Shown here piece after piece: positions 55,499 to 64,000 of a stretch of DNA of 64,000 nt (its first letter is position 1; each line of letters opens with the position of its first letter). The stretch spans positions 53,501,129 to 53,565,128 of the forward strand of contig JARZZO010000009.1 in the NCBI GenBank assembly GCA_030544215.1, read 5' to 3'. The translations under genes and the position numbers were made by a program. The notes below the pieces were generated by a model, which searched no databases, was not told the DNA's origin, and worked only from the letters and a program-made list of their open reading frames with translations. This DNA comes from Zantedeschia hybrid cultivar. Taxonomy: Eukaryota > Streptophyta > Magnoliopsida > Alismatales > Araceae.

Positions 55499-55879
55499 GT
55501 AGCCGATGCCTCCTTGGAGAGGGTGTGCCCATTTGTCAGTTCTCCACTGCCGCTACCACCTCCCGCTTGCGAGAGGTGATCGTCCGCATGCTGCGGGTAC
55601 TGTCGCAGAGAAAGAACGCTATTATGCGCACTGAATCGAGTGAGAGAGCAAGGATGACACATTAAGAGGAGGATTACGTGGATACCGTTAGAGCCCGAGC
55701 ATCTGCGTGGCTTGTAGCGTCACTCCGTCGAAACCAAACAATTGCGGATTTGAATTCGCACAAGATGATACTCAATCACCGTGTTCTTATTTTTGTTCTT
55801 CGAAACAGATCGGGATGGTGGGAATCAATTTTATTTTTCTGTTTCCGTTACGTTCTTCAAGTCCCACCTGATCCTTACA
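54349..55879 (+). mobile_element. Element E: solo Angela/Tork-like copia LTR
   Basis: A 1531-bp LTR begins TGTTAGTATCATG and ends CCTTACA. It follows the same block order as the LTR of A ('aatgagattataataatgac', 'gtgtggggacactaagg', 'gagttcactgaactgatcc', 'taatataaata'). No primer-binding site follows and no coding sequence accompanies it. It has a long CT microsatellite at 55443-55496 downstream of its TATA-like element (about 55394-55405). Confidence 0.85.
55443..55496. repeat. CT microsatellite
   Basis: About 27 perfect CT units lie in the presumed R/U5 part of LTR E, just after the TATA-like element. Confidence 0.97.
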
Positions 55880-55884
55880 GGGAT
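55880..55884. repeat. Target-site duplication of E, right
   Basis: GGGAT, against AGGAT at 54344-54348. Confidence 0.6.
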
Positions 55885-56329
55885 GGGAACAACGCTAAGG
55901 GCAAATATGACAAATTTTCTATTTTTTGATTATTTTTTCATGATTTTTAAAAATTGAGATTTGCATTTACCCGATGGATGACTAAGATCAAGTTTGAAGA
56001 TTGGACTATGATCGGACGGTCAATATAAAGTCCAAGGGATGGAAACAACCATAAGAGAGGTTATTGAATATTTAAAAATTTATGAAAATTACTATCATTT
56101 TTTTAAACATGGGGATGGGGTTTAATGTGTGATTTTATCTATAGTTTCCTCTCTCTCTCCTTCGCATATACCACCTCACCTCTTGGAAATTGCTGTGTAG
56201 AGATGTGTGGGAGACTTGGGGAGCCTTTCCGCACAATAAGGACGATCTTCCTTCTACTTTTTTTTTTGGTCTTGTGGCTCATAGCAGTAATCAATTAGAT
56301 GTTAGTTGTGTAATTGATTAGATGTGTTA
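55885..56329. other. Intergenic stretch with a duplicated motif
   Basis: 'aagtccaagggatggaaacaac' occurs near 56030-56052 and resembles the E insertion site when E is removed ('agtccaaaggat' before it, 'gggatgggaacaac' after it). No gene is seen. Confidence 0.5.
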
Positions 56330-57341
56330 TGCAGGAATTAGGGTGTCTTACAAGTCAATCACATTAGATGTGATAGATACTATTTCTGTAATTTTCATTC
56401 ATTAATATAATAGTGGTTTATTATTGTTCAAAAAAATAGTGGTTTATTTTTTATATATTGTGTGTGTGAATGCTTGTTATAATAAAGTCTATAGGCTTAT
56501 GCAATATGGATTAAATCACAGTGAGATTGCGATAATGAGATTAATTTATTTTAAATATAAGTCTTAAACATTCTCAGTGATATGATATCTGAGTTTGGAC
56601 ATTAGATATCCAGATAGATTGATGCATCTTATACCTGCTCATATGATGAGAGTGATTGAATTCATAATCACTCGTGTGGTGACATTAAGGCAAATATGCA
56701 GATGCTCATTGCGGAATGAGTTTATTGAATTGATCCGTGTCGGAATTCTTAGATGATCATTATACCTAGCTATCGACCAGGAAGTTCTACGTCACAATTG
56801 CACAGTAGATTCTTTGACCTAAGACATTAAAGACATTTGTTAGAGGATTATTGACTCTTGATGCTTGGTGAAGGATTCTTAATATAAGAGATTTGAATAT
56901 CCAAGTTATTAGATTCAGTATGATATTTGCGAAGGTAATTGAATGTACAATATGAGATCATTCACTCTCGTTATACTTCGAGAAAGTATGTTGCAGTCGT
57001 CCCTCTCTCTCTCGCCTCCTCAGCCCGAGCACCCCCCCTTGGTGCTCTCTCTCTCTCTCTCCTCTCTAGTGGAATAAGAAGGAGATGTTGGGGAATTTGC
57101 AGAGAGAACCCTGCTGTGTTGGTGCCCGTGTGGATACCGTTAGTGGTCGAGCACTTGATCGGTTCTGCACCCTATAGATCCCTATTCATTGTCTTGAATC
57201 GTCGGGAGTTTTTGCGACCCCACAAAGGTGAGAAACTGTCTGCCCGACGGCTATTATTTGTTCTCTATTCGATTTTCAAAAGCCAGTAGCGATTTCTATG
57301 ACATTTTGTCATTCTGCTACACTATCCCATGAAACATTACA
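56330..57341 (+). repeat. Element F: orphan copia 5' LTR
   Basis: It begins TGCAGGAATTAGGGTGTC, like the sense strand of LTR B (TGAAGGAGTTAGGGTGCC), and ends AACATTACA. It shares the Angela/Tork LTR block order, including 'atcacagtgagattgcgataatgagatta'. A primer-binding site follows at once. No matching 3' LTR or coding region is found before the window end. Confidence 0.8.
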
Positions 57342-57342
57342 G

Positions 57343-57355
57343 TGGTATCAGAGCC
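57343..57355 (+). other. Primer-binding site of F
   Basis: TGGTATCAGAGCC lies directly after the LTR. It is an initiator tRNA-Met type site. Confidence 0.9.
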
Positions 57356-57915
57356 AAGTTGCTGGCGTTTTCAAAATCGACAGAGTTTCGATGTGATTTC
57401 ATGTCTTTTGTCTATTTCGCATTCTGCATGGGGTCATCATGTTGACGATGTTCTTGGGTGGTTCATGAGATGAATAACTCACGTTTGTCGCTTGTGAATC
57501 ATTTTCGGTACTAAGGAGATCGCAACGGAGCCTTCAGTGCACTATTTGAGACACCAAGGAGGTCGAATGGTCGTCGTGAAGTTGCTTGTTCGCAGTAGAT
57601 TTTTGGGGATTTAAAATCATTTTCTAACCCCACAAATTGATTCGTCGGAGTTCCTGGATGGCCGGGAGATGTCCACGACGATAGTGGACATTGAACGACA
57701 GTGGTGGGTGTAATGCATTTTGTGCTCTTTCCAACGACACTAATTTTGTTGAATTTCGAGTTAAAAACATCATCATTTTATGTGAAAAATTGGGTGTAAT
57801 GCATTTTGTGGTTTTACAAGCAAGCCGATGATATTTAATAATTTTATTTGGACATAATTATTATTTTATATTCACTGCAGAGACCTAATTTGAATTTATT
57901 TTGTGTGGACAAGAT
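57356..57915 (+). other. Leader remnant of F
   Basis: The sequence after the primer-binding site starts 'aagttgctggcg', comparable to the leader start of A. No gag is found. The downstream end of the element is not identifiable. Confidence 0.5.
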
Positions 57916-57990
57916 ATAAAAAGTATGTGGCACAATTGACTAGATTATTTGGCATTTGTGGGAAGGACCAGAGTTCAAATCCCAGCAACA
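57916..57990 (+). other. tRNA-like segment, possible SINE head
   Basis: A box-A-like TGGCACAATTGAC (about 57930) and a box-B-like GAGTTCAAATCCC (about 57971-57983) are spaced about 40 bases apart, as in tRNA-derived SINEs. No cloverleaf was established and no poly-A tail is obvious. Confidence 0.3.
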
Positions 57991-57999
57991 ACATAGTTT

Positions 58000-58690
58000 A
58001 TTTTTGCCAAAAGGACAAAATAGGGGCAAAATGAGCATTTAATGACCTAAAGAGGGTTGCCCTAACTTTCTCCCCAAGCAAGGCTCACTGGAGCAGCCGT
58101 CGCCCCCTCTCTCTTTCCTTTTTCTCTCTCTCCTTCTTATTTTAAAAATCCATCTCCCCTATTTTAAAGGCCCATCTTCTTCTCTCTCTTCCTCTCTCCA
58201 CTCGGTTTCTCTCTCTCTTATCGCATCTCTCTCCCCCGATGTTTCTCTCTCTTCTCTCCCTTTTGTCTCTCTCTTTATCCCTCTCTATCACTCTCTACGT
58301 CCTTCTCTCTCTCTTTATCTCTCTCCTCACTCTCTTCCCGCGCCCCATGCGCCGCTGCCGCGGAGCGCCCACACATCAGGCGGAATTGTTTCACTAGGTG
58401 AGCCTTGTCGATCGAGCCCCCGCGCCATGTGGCGCATGAACCCATGCCCTACTGATGCTCCTAGGGCCATACAACGATCGCCTGTCGTTTCCTGCTAATG
58501 TGCTGCGGCCGCCTCTGCGCTCGACCCTAGAATCGGCACCCACTGTGCCGCTTTGCTGTTGCTGCTATGCCCCAGTCTATTGTGCTAGCCTCTCTCAAAG
58601 CTGCTGTTGCCTCATCCCGCTATGTTGCCTCTACTTTGGGGCTACTACGCCTGTGCGCCGTTTGCACAGGAGCCATCCGTTGCTGCTCTC
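58000..58690. repeat. CT-rich stretch
   Basis: Long CTCTCT-rich sequence (about 58095-58335) is followed by GC-rich sequence with no recognised gene. It could be a leader or LTR segment of an unidentified element. Confidence 0.5.
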
Positions 58691-59336
58691 CCTCTCTCTC
58701 TTCTATTTTAGTTTACTCATTAGGATTAGTATTTTTTTTTTTTCTCCCTATTTATTTATTTTGTTTGGAGAATCTTAGTTCCATGAATTTGTGGTATGTA
58801 TTCCTTTTAGACAAATACTATATTATTTTAAGTTATAAATCATAGTGTAATATTTGTGCTTTTAATTTAGATTTTCTTCGCTTAATTTCTCTCTCCCCTT
58901 CTTCATTCTAAGTGTAGTTAATTTAAGTTCCTTATATCACTGAGTTATTGAGTCAGATTTGCATATCTTGCTGAATTTCATTGGTTGATTTGTGGTGTTT
59001 TAGTCTCTAAAGTGTTAAATAGTTGCTTAAAAATATATTTAAATTGCGTAATTAGTTTCTTCAAAATCACTCAATTATTGTTGTTACTCTTTAGTTTCAA
59101 GCCTTCATTGACTTAGAATTAGGATAGAATAACCAGTGTAAGCGGTTAATTTTAATCTCCACTTTTCAAATCTCATTTTTAGATTAATCAAAATCCAAGA
59201 TTGTCAACTCTACAAGTCTGTTTCTCTGTGGATCGACCTGGTTCTCACCACTTAACTATTTCCAAATTAATTGTGAGTTCAAAATTTTGAAGTTCGTTGC
59301 CATGAGCGTTTAACGACATGCATTGCGTGCACATCA
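58690..59336 (+). repeat. Possible Athila/Tat-type LTR end
   Basis: Near the right end 'tctctgtggatcgacctggt' and 'cattgcgtgcacatca' resemble the conserved tail of Athila/Tat LTRs in plants. The left boundary is not found and no primer-binding site or coding sequence follows. Confidence 0.3.
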
Positions 59337-59959
59337 GATGCTCAGGCGGTGGCGGATAGCCAATCGGAGTCCTAGAGGACTTGTAAGGAGGCGTGTAAAT
59401 TTTCAAACCAAAAAAAAAAAAAAGGGACAAGGGGCAATTAGTGCCGGCACTGTCTAATAGTGCCGGCGGCATGGGCAGCACTGCTGGCAGTTGCCACTAC
59501 TGGCCTACCGGCGGCATTGGTCCCCTCCCCTCTTGCGCGAGCAAGGAGGGGGTGGCGGCGGCTAGGTGGCGGCGGCTAGGGCAAGCCCTAGCCACATTCC
59601 CAGTTGGGCTGGACCATTGGTCCACCACCAGACTTTATCTCACGTGGTAGACCATAGTCCAATGTGCCCCCCTTAACCCATGTACGCCCCTCCTCTATTT
59701 TGCCGTACACCAGGGCACTATAAAAATGCCACTTCTTTAAAGTTTTTTTTTAGTTTAAATGGTTTAAAATTCTAAAGAAATTAGAAAATTATTTCAAAGG
59801 TTCTAAAATTGTTTTAAATATCTGTTGACAGAATTTTCATGATTTAATTCAAGAATTGTTAGTTAAGAGTTCTTTTGAAATCATTTTAAATGTTCCATTT
59901 AACTAATTTCTTGTCAGTTAATTATTAATTATAACGTGATTCTAATGGGCTTAATTAAC
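59337..59959. other. GC-rich then AT-rich stretch, unassigned
   Basis: This has a poly-A run (about 59409-59423), GGCGGC-rich sequence (about 59450-59600) and AT-rich sequence resembling the leader composition of A. No gene is seen. Confidence 0.4.
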
Positions 59960-60990
59960 TGAGTCTCGTGGCCTTATCCAGGGAGACTTGAAGGCCTTCC
60001 CAGCTTTTTTCCTCTACATTAAAAAAAAGAAACACACACACACACACAAACACATCGCATAGAGAATGGAGAAGGGGGTTTATAGTGGACATTGCGACTT
60101 CTTGGGCCACCTCCATCGCCAGAGCTCCTTCTTCCATTGCCATTTCTTCTTCCTCTTCGCCGACCACTTCTTCCTCTTCTATGGCTATAGTTTCCTCTTC
60201 TAGATTCACCACCGATGGGGCCGAGACACATGCTCTCTTGCCAAGGTGGGGCCTCCCTCCTCTATGGAAGCCAGTTGAGAGTGAAGGGAGAGGGCTCAGT
60301 TTGAGAGTGAGGATGAGAGGGAGAGTGAAGTGAGAGAGTCGATTTGAAAGTGAGGATGACAGAATAAAGAGGGAGAGCTTAGAAAAGGAAGAGAAGTTCA
60401 CAAGAGGCTTGGATTGCCGGAGAGGAGGTCTTGATCGTCGGAGAAGAAGGCCGAAGGAAGAAGAAAGAAGAGAGGAGAAGAAGAAGGCCATTTGCGTGGG
60501 GTTAATAGGAATCTAATTCGCATCTACCATGGTAGACATGTTTTAGAAAGCACGAAGTTTGAGGAACATTTAAATAGCTGAATGGCATCTACTCTGGCAG
60601 ACGCATTTTGAAAGATTGATGCATTTGCTATATGGGATGGTCATAAGTTGGCTAAAAGGCGTCCACTATAGCGGATATGATTTGCAATAAGTAGAATTTG
60701 ATTTGAAAAGAATAATCATGTGAATTTCTAAATAGCGTCCAACGTAGAGGACATATTTTAGAGGAGCAGTGTACTTGCTGTACGAGAAAGATCATGAGTT
60801 TTTCTAAAAGACATCCACCATGGCAGACGTATTTTAGAGAGTTGGTATACAAAAATTTAATTTGAATGGTGTCCACCATGGCAGACACAATTTGGGGAAA
60901 AAATTAATTTCTGGAGAAAAATAATTTGTTGAATGGCGCCGACTGTGGTGGATACGATTTAAAGCAATTTTCACAATCATGTCATATTTA
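59960..60990 (-). repeat. Decayed antisense relic of a C/D-type LTR
   Basis: On the minus strand a series of seven decayed 22-bp modules (60957 down to 60519) is followed by sequence matching 'tggttaacccc' and then a CT-rich tract (60490 down to about 60080), as in C at 22736-22920. The modules lie at 60519, 60584, 60658, 60734, 60810, 60868 and 60936 (start positions). CG steps are largely replaced by TG or CA. A CA microsatellite lies at about 60033-60050. The 178-residue minus frame here is the low-complexity CT tract. Confidence 0.6.
60519..60957 (-). repeat. Seven decayed 22-bp inverted-repeat modules
   Basis: All keep the 6+10+6 layout although arms are eroded (for example GGCATC/GACGCA, GGTGTC/GACACA). 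Several share the spacer CACCATGGCA or close variants. Confidence 0.7.
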
Positions 60991-61152
60991 GAGATTTTAA
61001 GCCTATTTAATTGAGAAAAATCATGAAAAAATAATAAACATGAAGGAATGATTGTCAAGCATTGGAAATGTTCAAATTTAGTCATAAGAAAAATTTGAAG
61101 AGTGCATGAACTTAATTCTTAGAAGATCTAGGCCTAAGTTTTCTAAGCTCAA
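60991..61152. other. AT-rich spacer
   Basis: No feature is recognised. Confidence 0.4.
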
Positions 61153-62482
61153 TTACATAAATCTTCCACAATTCCTTGTTCTCTTCCTCATATAGAGCAA
61201 CCCACCTTGGATGTTGGTCTTCCATAGTACAGTAATGCATTTCACTTCCTCTAAATGTTGAGTCGTCCCCGGAGTCCTCTCCTTGTTGGGTAAAAGATGA
61301 GAGAGTTTGTGGAACTCATAGCGGGGCATGCCAATTTGAGAATGGGCACGGTGTGCGTTGTAAAGAACAATCTTAGAAGCACCAATAAGATGAAGATCCA
61401 TGCCATAAGAGAATCTTACTTGCAGATCCTTGGATAGAAGAGCTGGAGGTACAAAAGTGAATAGATTCCTTGCCATAAGTTTGAAGTGTTGGTGCCAATC
61501 TGAATGGGTCTTGAGTTTGGGAACTCTGTTGATCATAGTGTCATTGAAACCCACAATGTTGGCTATGCTGTAGATGGGACTCTTCTTCAAAATTATGGAC
61601 ATACTTGGAGCATCTTAGCAATAGTCGAATTTGAAGTGAAGATCAATCCACAATACTAGAAGAAGCATACTACCGTATGGAGGATGTCCTATACAAGCTG
61701 TTGTGAACCCACTGTAGTGATAAGCCAAGATAGTTAGACCGATCCTCTTGCCTTCCCAAATCTTACAGATTGCACTCAATTGATCATCTTCTAATACATT
61801 GTCCTGGGATGGGAATAATAGAGCTCATGCCAAACAAATTGTAAATCCTTTCGTCCAATCTTCATAGTTCTCATCTTTCTTAGTCTTAAGGAGAGCTTGA
61901 ATGAGCTAGTTTGCCAAATTTTGCAGGTGAATGCCTCATCATATCCTTGATCACATTCGAATCACCCATGAAGCTACCCAAGAGCTTACAATGAGAAATT
62001 GGATGTGGCATGAGCATCATCTCATCTTCATCTCCTTTCTTGGTCTTCTTCAAGCCCAATAACAGTTATGCCTCTTCTAGGAGAATGGTAGCTTCGAAAG
62101 TGGGAAAGACGAAGGTGTGAGTTTGTGGATGCCATATTTAAATGATAGTTCCCATGTAAGCCCAATCCATTTACACTTTATCATAATGCTTTGCATGGAT
62201 GACGAGTTCTTCTATTTGACACTTAGAGATGAGAGTCCGAATGGTGAGTGGGATGTTCTCCACAAGCTTAGAAATCTATGGTCGTTTTGAAAATCTTCTT
62301 GGTCCGAGGAAGAGTGGATAATCCTTTTGAATAAAGAAAGGAGAAGAAAAGAAGGAGGACACATATAAAGGAATAAGGAATTGAGAAAAGATGATGAAAG
62401 AAAAATTTCTTGAAAATAGTGATGAGAAATAAGTAGAGAAGCTTATTCTATGGTTTGGGTTCTTGATACCTATCAATATCAC
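61153..62482 (-). pseudogene. Decayed antisense coding relic, possibly plant-mobile-domain-like
   Basis: Minus-strand frames with codon-like continuity hold MWHPQTHTFVFPTFEATILL then a LLLGL block (about 62140-62040), GSFMGDSNVIKDMMRHSPAK (about 61990-61930), a TACIGHPPYGSMLLLVLWID block (about 61710-61640) and a 149-residue open segment at 61602-61153 (MSIILKKSPIYSIANIVGFN at its start). The 'W.P.THTF.....I.LE....LLGL' pattern recalls plant mobile domain proteins carried by transposons. The similarity is weak and the rest is unrecognised. Stops and frameshifts make it a pseudogene. Confidence 0.35.
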
Positions 62483-63168
62483 TCATCCTGTTAGTTACCA
62501 AAGCATCATCAGGTTTCATCTTCTTGCTTGGTTCCTTTATTATCCCTCTTTTGAAAATTTTTGAGTTTTCTTCCACTTTCTTTCCCTTTTTCTCTTGTGA
62601 ATTGTGAGAATCTTAGTCAAAAGGAGAGTATAAGGGGGTATATATAGAGTTGGAGGTCAGAGTTGAGGTTCCTTGTCTTTTCTTGAGGAGGAAGGGTGCC
62701 ATCAAGGGTCATAAGCTGCATTAGAGACGGACTGAGAGCAAGCTGTTTCGGTCACTTGAATCGTATCTGCCCAACTGAACATAATTTGAAACACATCCAC
62801 TACAGAGGACGCGATTTAGGAATCTTAATGAAAATCATTGAATATTTATTATTTATTATCTATTTGATGTTTGTCGACAGCCTTTTAGTATAGAAAAATG
62901 AAAAAGGATGTGAGCTTCACACTGTATTACACAAGTCCCACTATGGTCATTAGAACTCATGGTTATCCATTTACTTGTATTCTTTGACGTATTTGATCTG
63001 CATTAGTATATGGTATTTAGTTATTGGATTATATCAAGGACTTTGTAGTTTTGATGAAACTAAAATTTGAGTTCTCTATCAGAAACAATTAAAATTCCAG
63101 AGGATTCTTAATCGCACGGATAAGCCATTGGATTGTTCATTAATGGGGACGATAGTTCCGTTTGTAAG
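62483..63168. other. Intergenic stretch with one lone module
   Basis: No gene is recognised. A single decayed 22-bp module lies at 62792-62813 (CACATC-N10-GACGCG), flanked by TTTGAAA and ATTTAGG as in intact modules. Confidence 0.5.
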
Positions 63169-64000
63169 TGTTACGCCTCGGATCCAGTTCAATTTCAACT
63201 CAGAATCCAACCACATAATCTCAGAACAAATTCCACCATAACAAATACATATGAGAACTAAACAATCATAAGTCAATTTAAATAAATATCATAATCATCA
63301 ATTAATCTAAAGTATCAAAATATAGTCAATACCAAAGTTCACAAATTACAATATCTATCAATTTGTAAATAAATTTTCAATCTCACCAATAAAGAAAAAT
63401 ATATCAATCTCTCATTATCTCTACTACATCAAATCTAAGAAAACTGAAAAATTTAAATCTAAATAACTTCTTGAAGATATCAAATGCCTCAATCAGAAGT
63501 CTTCTCAAATTCCATGTTCTCTTTTTCAGATTCTAAAACTGTTAATAGGATTTATAAGTATAACCACTCAGTAGGCTTCAAACTATCTACATGACTTAAC
63601 ATATAGTAAATTTTACAAATCACATTATATAATTATACTAAACATGATCTTACACAGTTCTACATATATCTCAAATAAGAACATGATACAAAATATAGTC
63701 AGATATAATCTTATCAAATCAAATGTATTTTCTAATAATATAAATAGATCAACTACCATATAGCATATATGGCATGATCGAACTCATATCAGACATATCA
63801 AATTCTACTAACTATAATAAGAACGTATCACATATTTGAATATAACATATCAAATTGTCAAATTGTCAGGGCGTTACATATCGCCATCCTCTGAGCACAT
63901 CTTATATCAAATAATAAATATCATGGCGTAGTAACTTATCAAATCATATTCATGGATCATTTAGTTAAGACAGATTCATATGATTGTAATAGGATAGCTA
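63169..64000 (-). repeat. Element J: partial LTR related to solo LTR I, cut by window end
   Basis: It begins TGTTACGCCTCGGATCC and runs to the window end. Shared blocks with I (44578 onward) include 'ttaataggattta', 'accactcagtag', 'tctcaaataagaacatgatac' and 'cgttacatatcgccatcctct'. Orientation follows I. Confidence 0.75.

Noticed and set aside
59955..60491. A 178-residue minus-strand frame rich in Ser, Phe and Leu.
   Set aside because: It is the translation of the CT-rich tract of the antisense LTR relic; low complexity, no domain.

Overview
This window looks like a transposon-dense intergenic stretch of a plant nuclear genome, probably a monocot. The one clear host gene is an intronless DYW-class PPR gene (49781-52027, plus strand). 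It is very GC-rich at its 5' end and falls towards ordinary composition at its 3' end, a gradient typical of many monocots; the monocot call is an inference. Almost everything else is LTR retrotransposon in various states of decay. I name elements A to J for cross-reference; these are not published names. No database search was possible.

From 1 to 48195 the window is one nested stack. The outermost element is G (about 8026-48195, minus strand), a Tat/Retand-like Ty3/gypsy element that keeps gag and protease but shows no reverse transcriptase or integrase. It carries an oppositely oriented ORF like the 'putative gypsy-type transposon' family and an array of about 70-bp tandem repeats. Element H (1-8025, plus), a decayed chromovirus, sits in the 3' LTR of G. 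Element A (12315-41274, plus), an Angela/Tork-like Ty1/copia element, is inserted inside the repeat array of G and splits it in two. A was then hit by copia element B (13232-21696, minus) in its 5' LTR, by C (22382-31811, plus), a young full-length Tekay/Del-type chromovirus, just after its primer-binding site, and by D (35486-38209), a solo LTR related to C, in its coding region. Solo LTR I (44578-47718, minus) lies in the 5' LTR of G and itself holds a LINE RNase H fragment. Target-site duplications (5 bp, exact or with one mismatch) support A, B, C, D and I.

From 48196 to 64000 there is an RTE-type LINE relic (about 48230-48665, minus), the PPR gene, solo LTR E (54349-55879), an orphan copia 5' LTR with primer-binding site F (56330-57341), a possible tRNA-derived SINE head, a possible Athila/Tat LTR end, an antisense relic of the C/D-type LTR (about 59960-60990), a decayed antisense coding relic that may be plant-mobile-domain-like, and LTR J (63169 onward, truncated by the window end), related to I.

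The most unusual signal is in the LTRs of C and D. Each carries twelve inverted-repeat modules of exactly 22 bp, GRCGTC-N10-GACGCS with minor variants, arranged as a block of five and a block of seven. Eight decayed modules at 60519-62813 keep the same 6+10+6 spacing. The leaders of copia elements A and B each carry three copies of a short hairpin whose stem differs by a compensatory base-pair change. The leader of A also has nine spaced palindromes.
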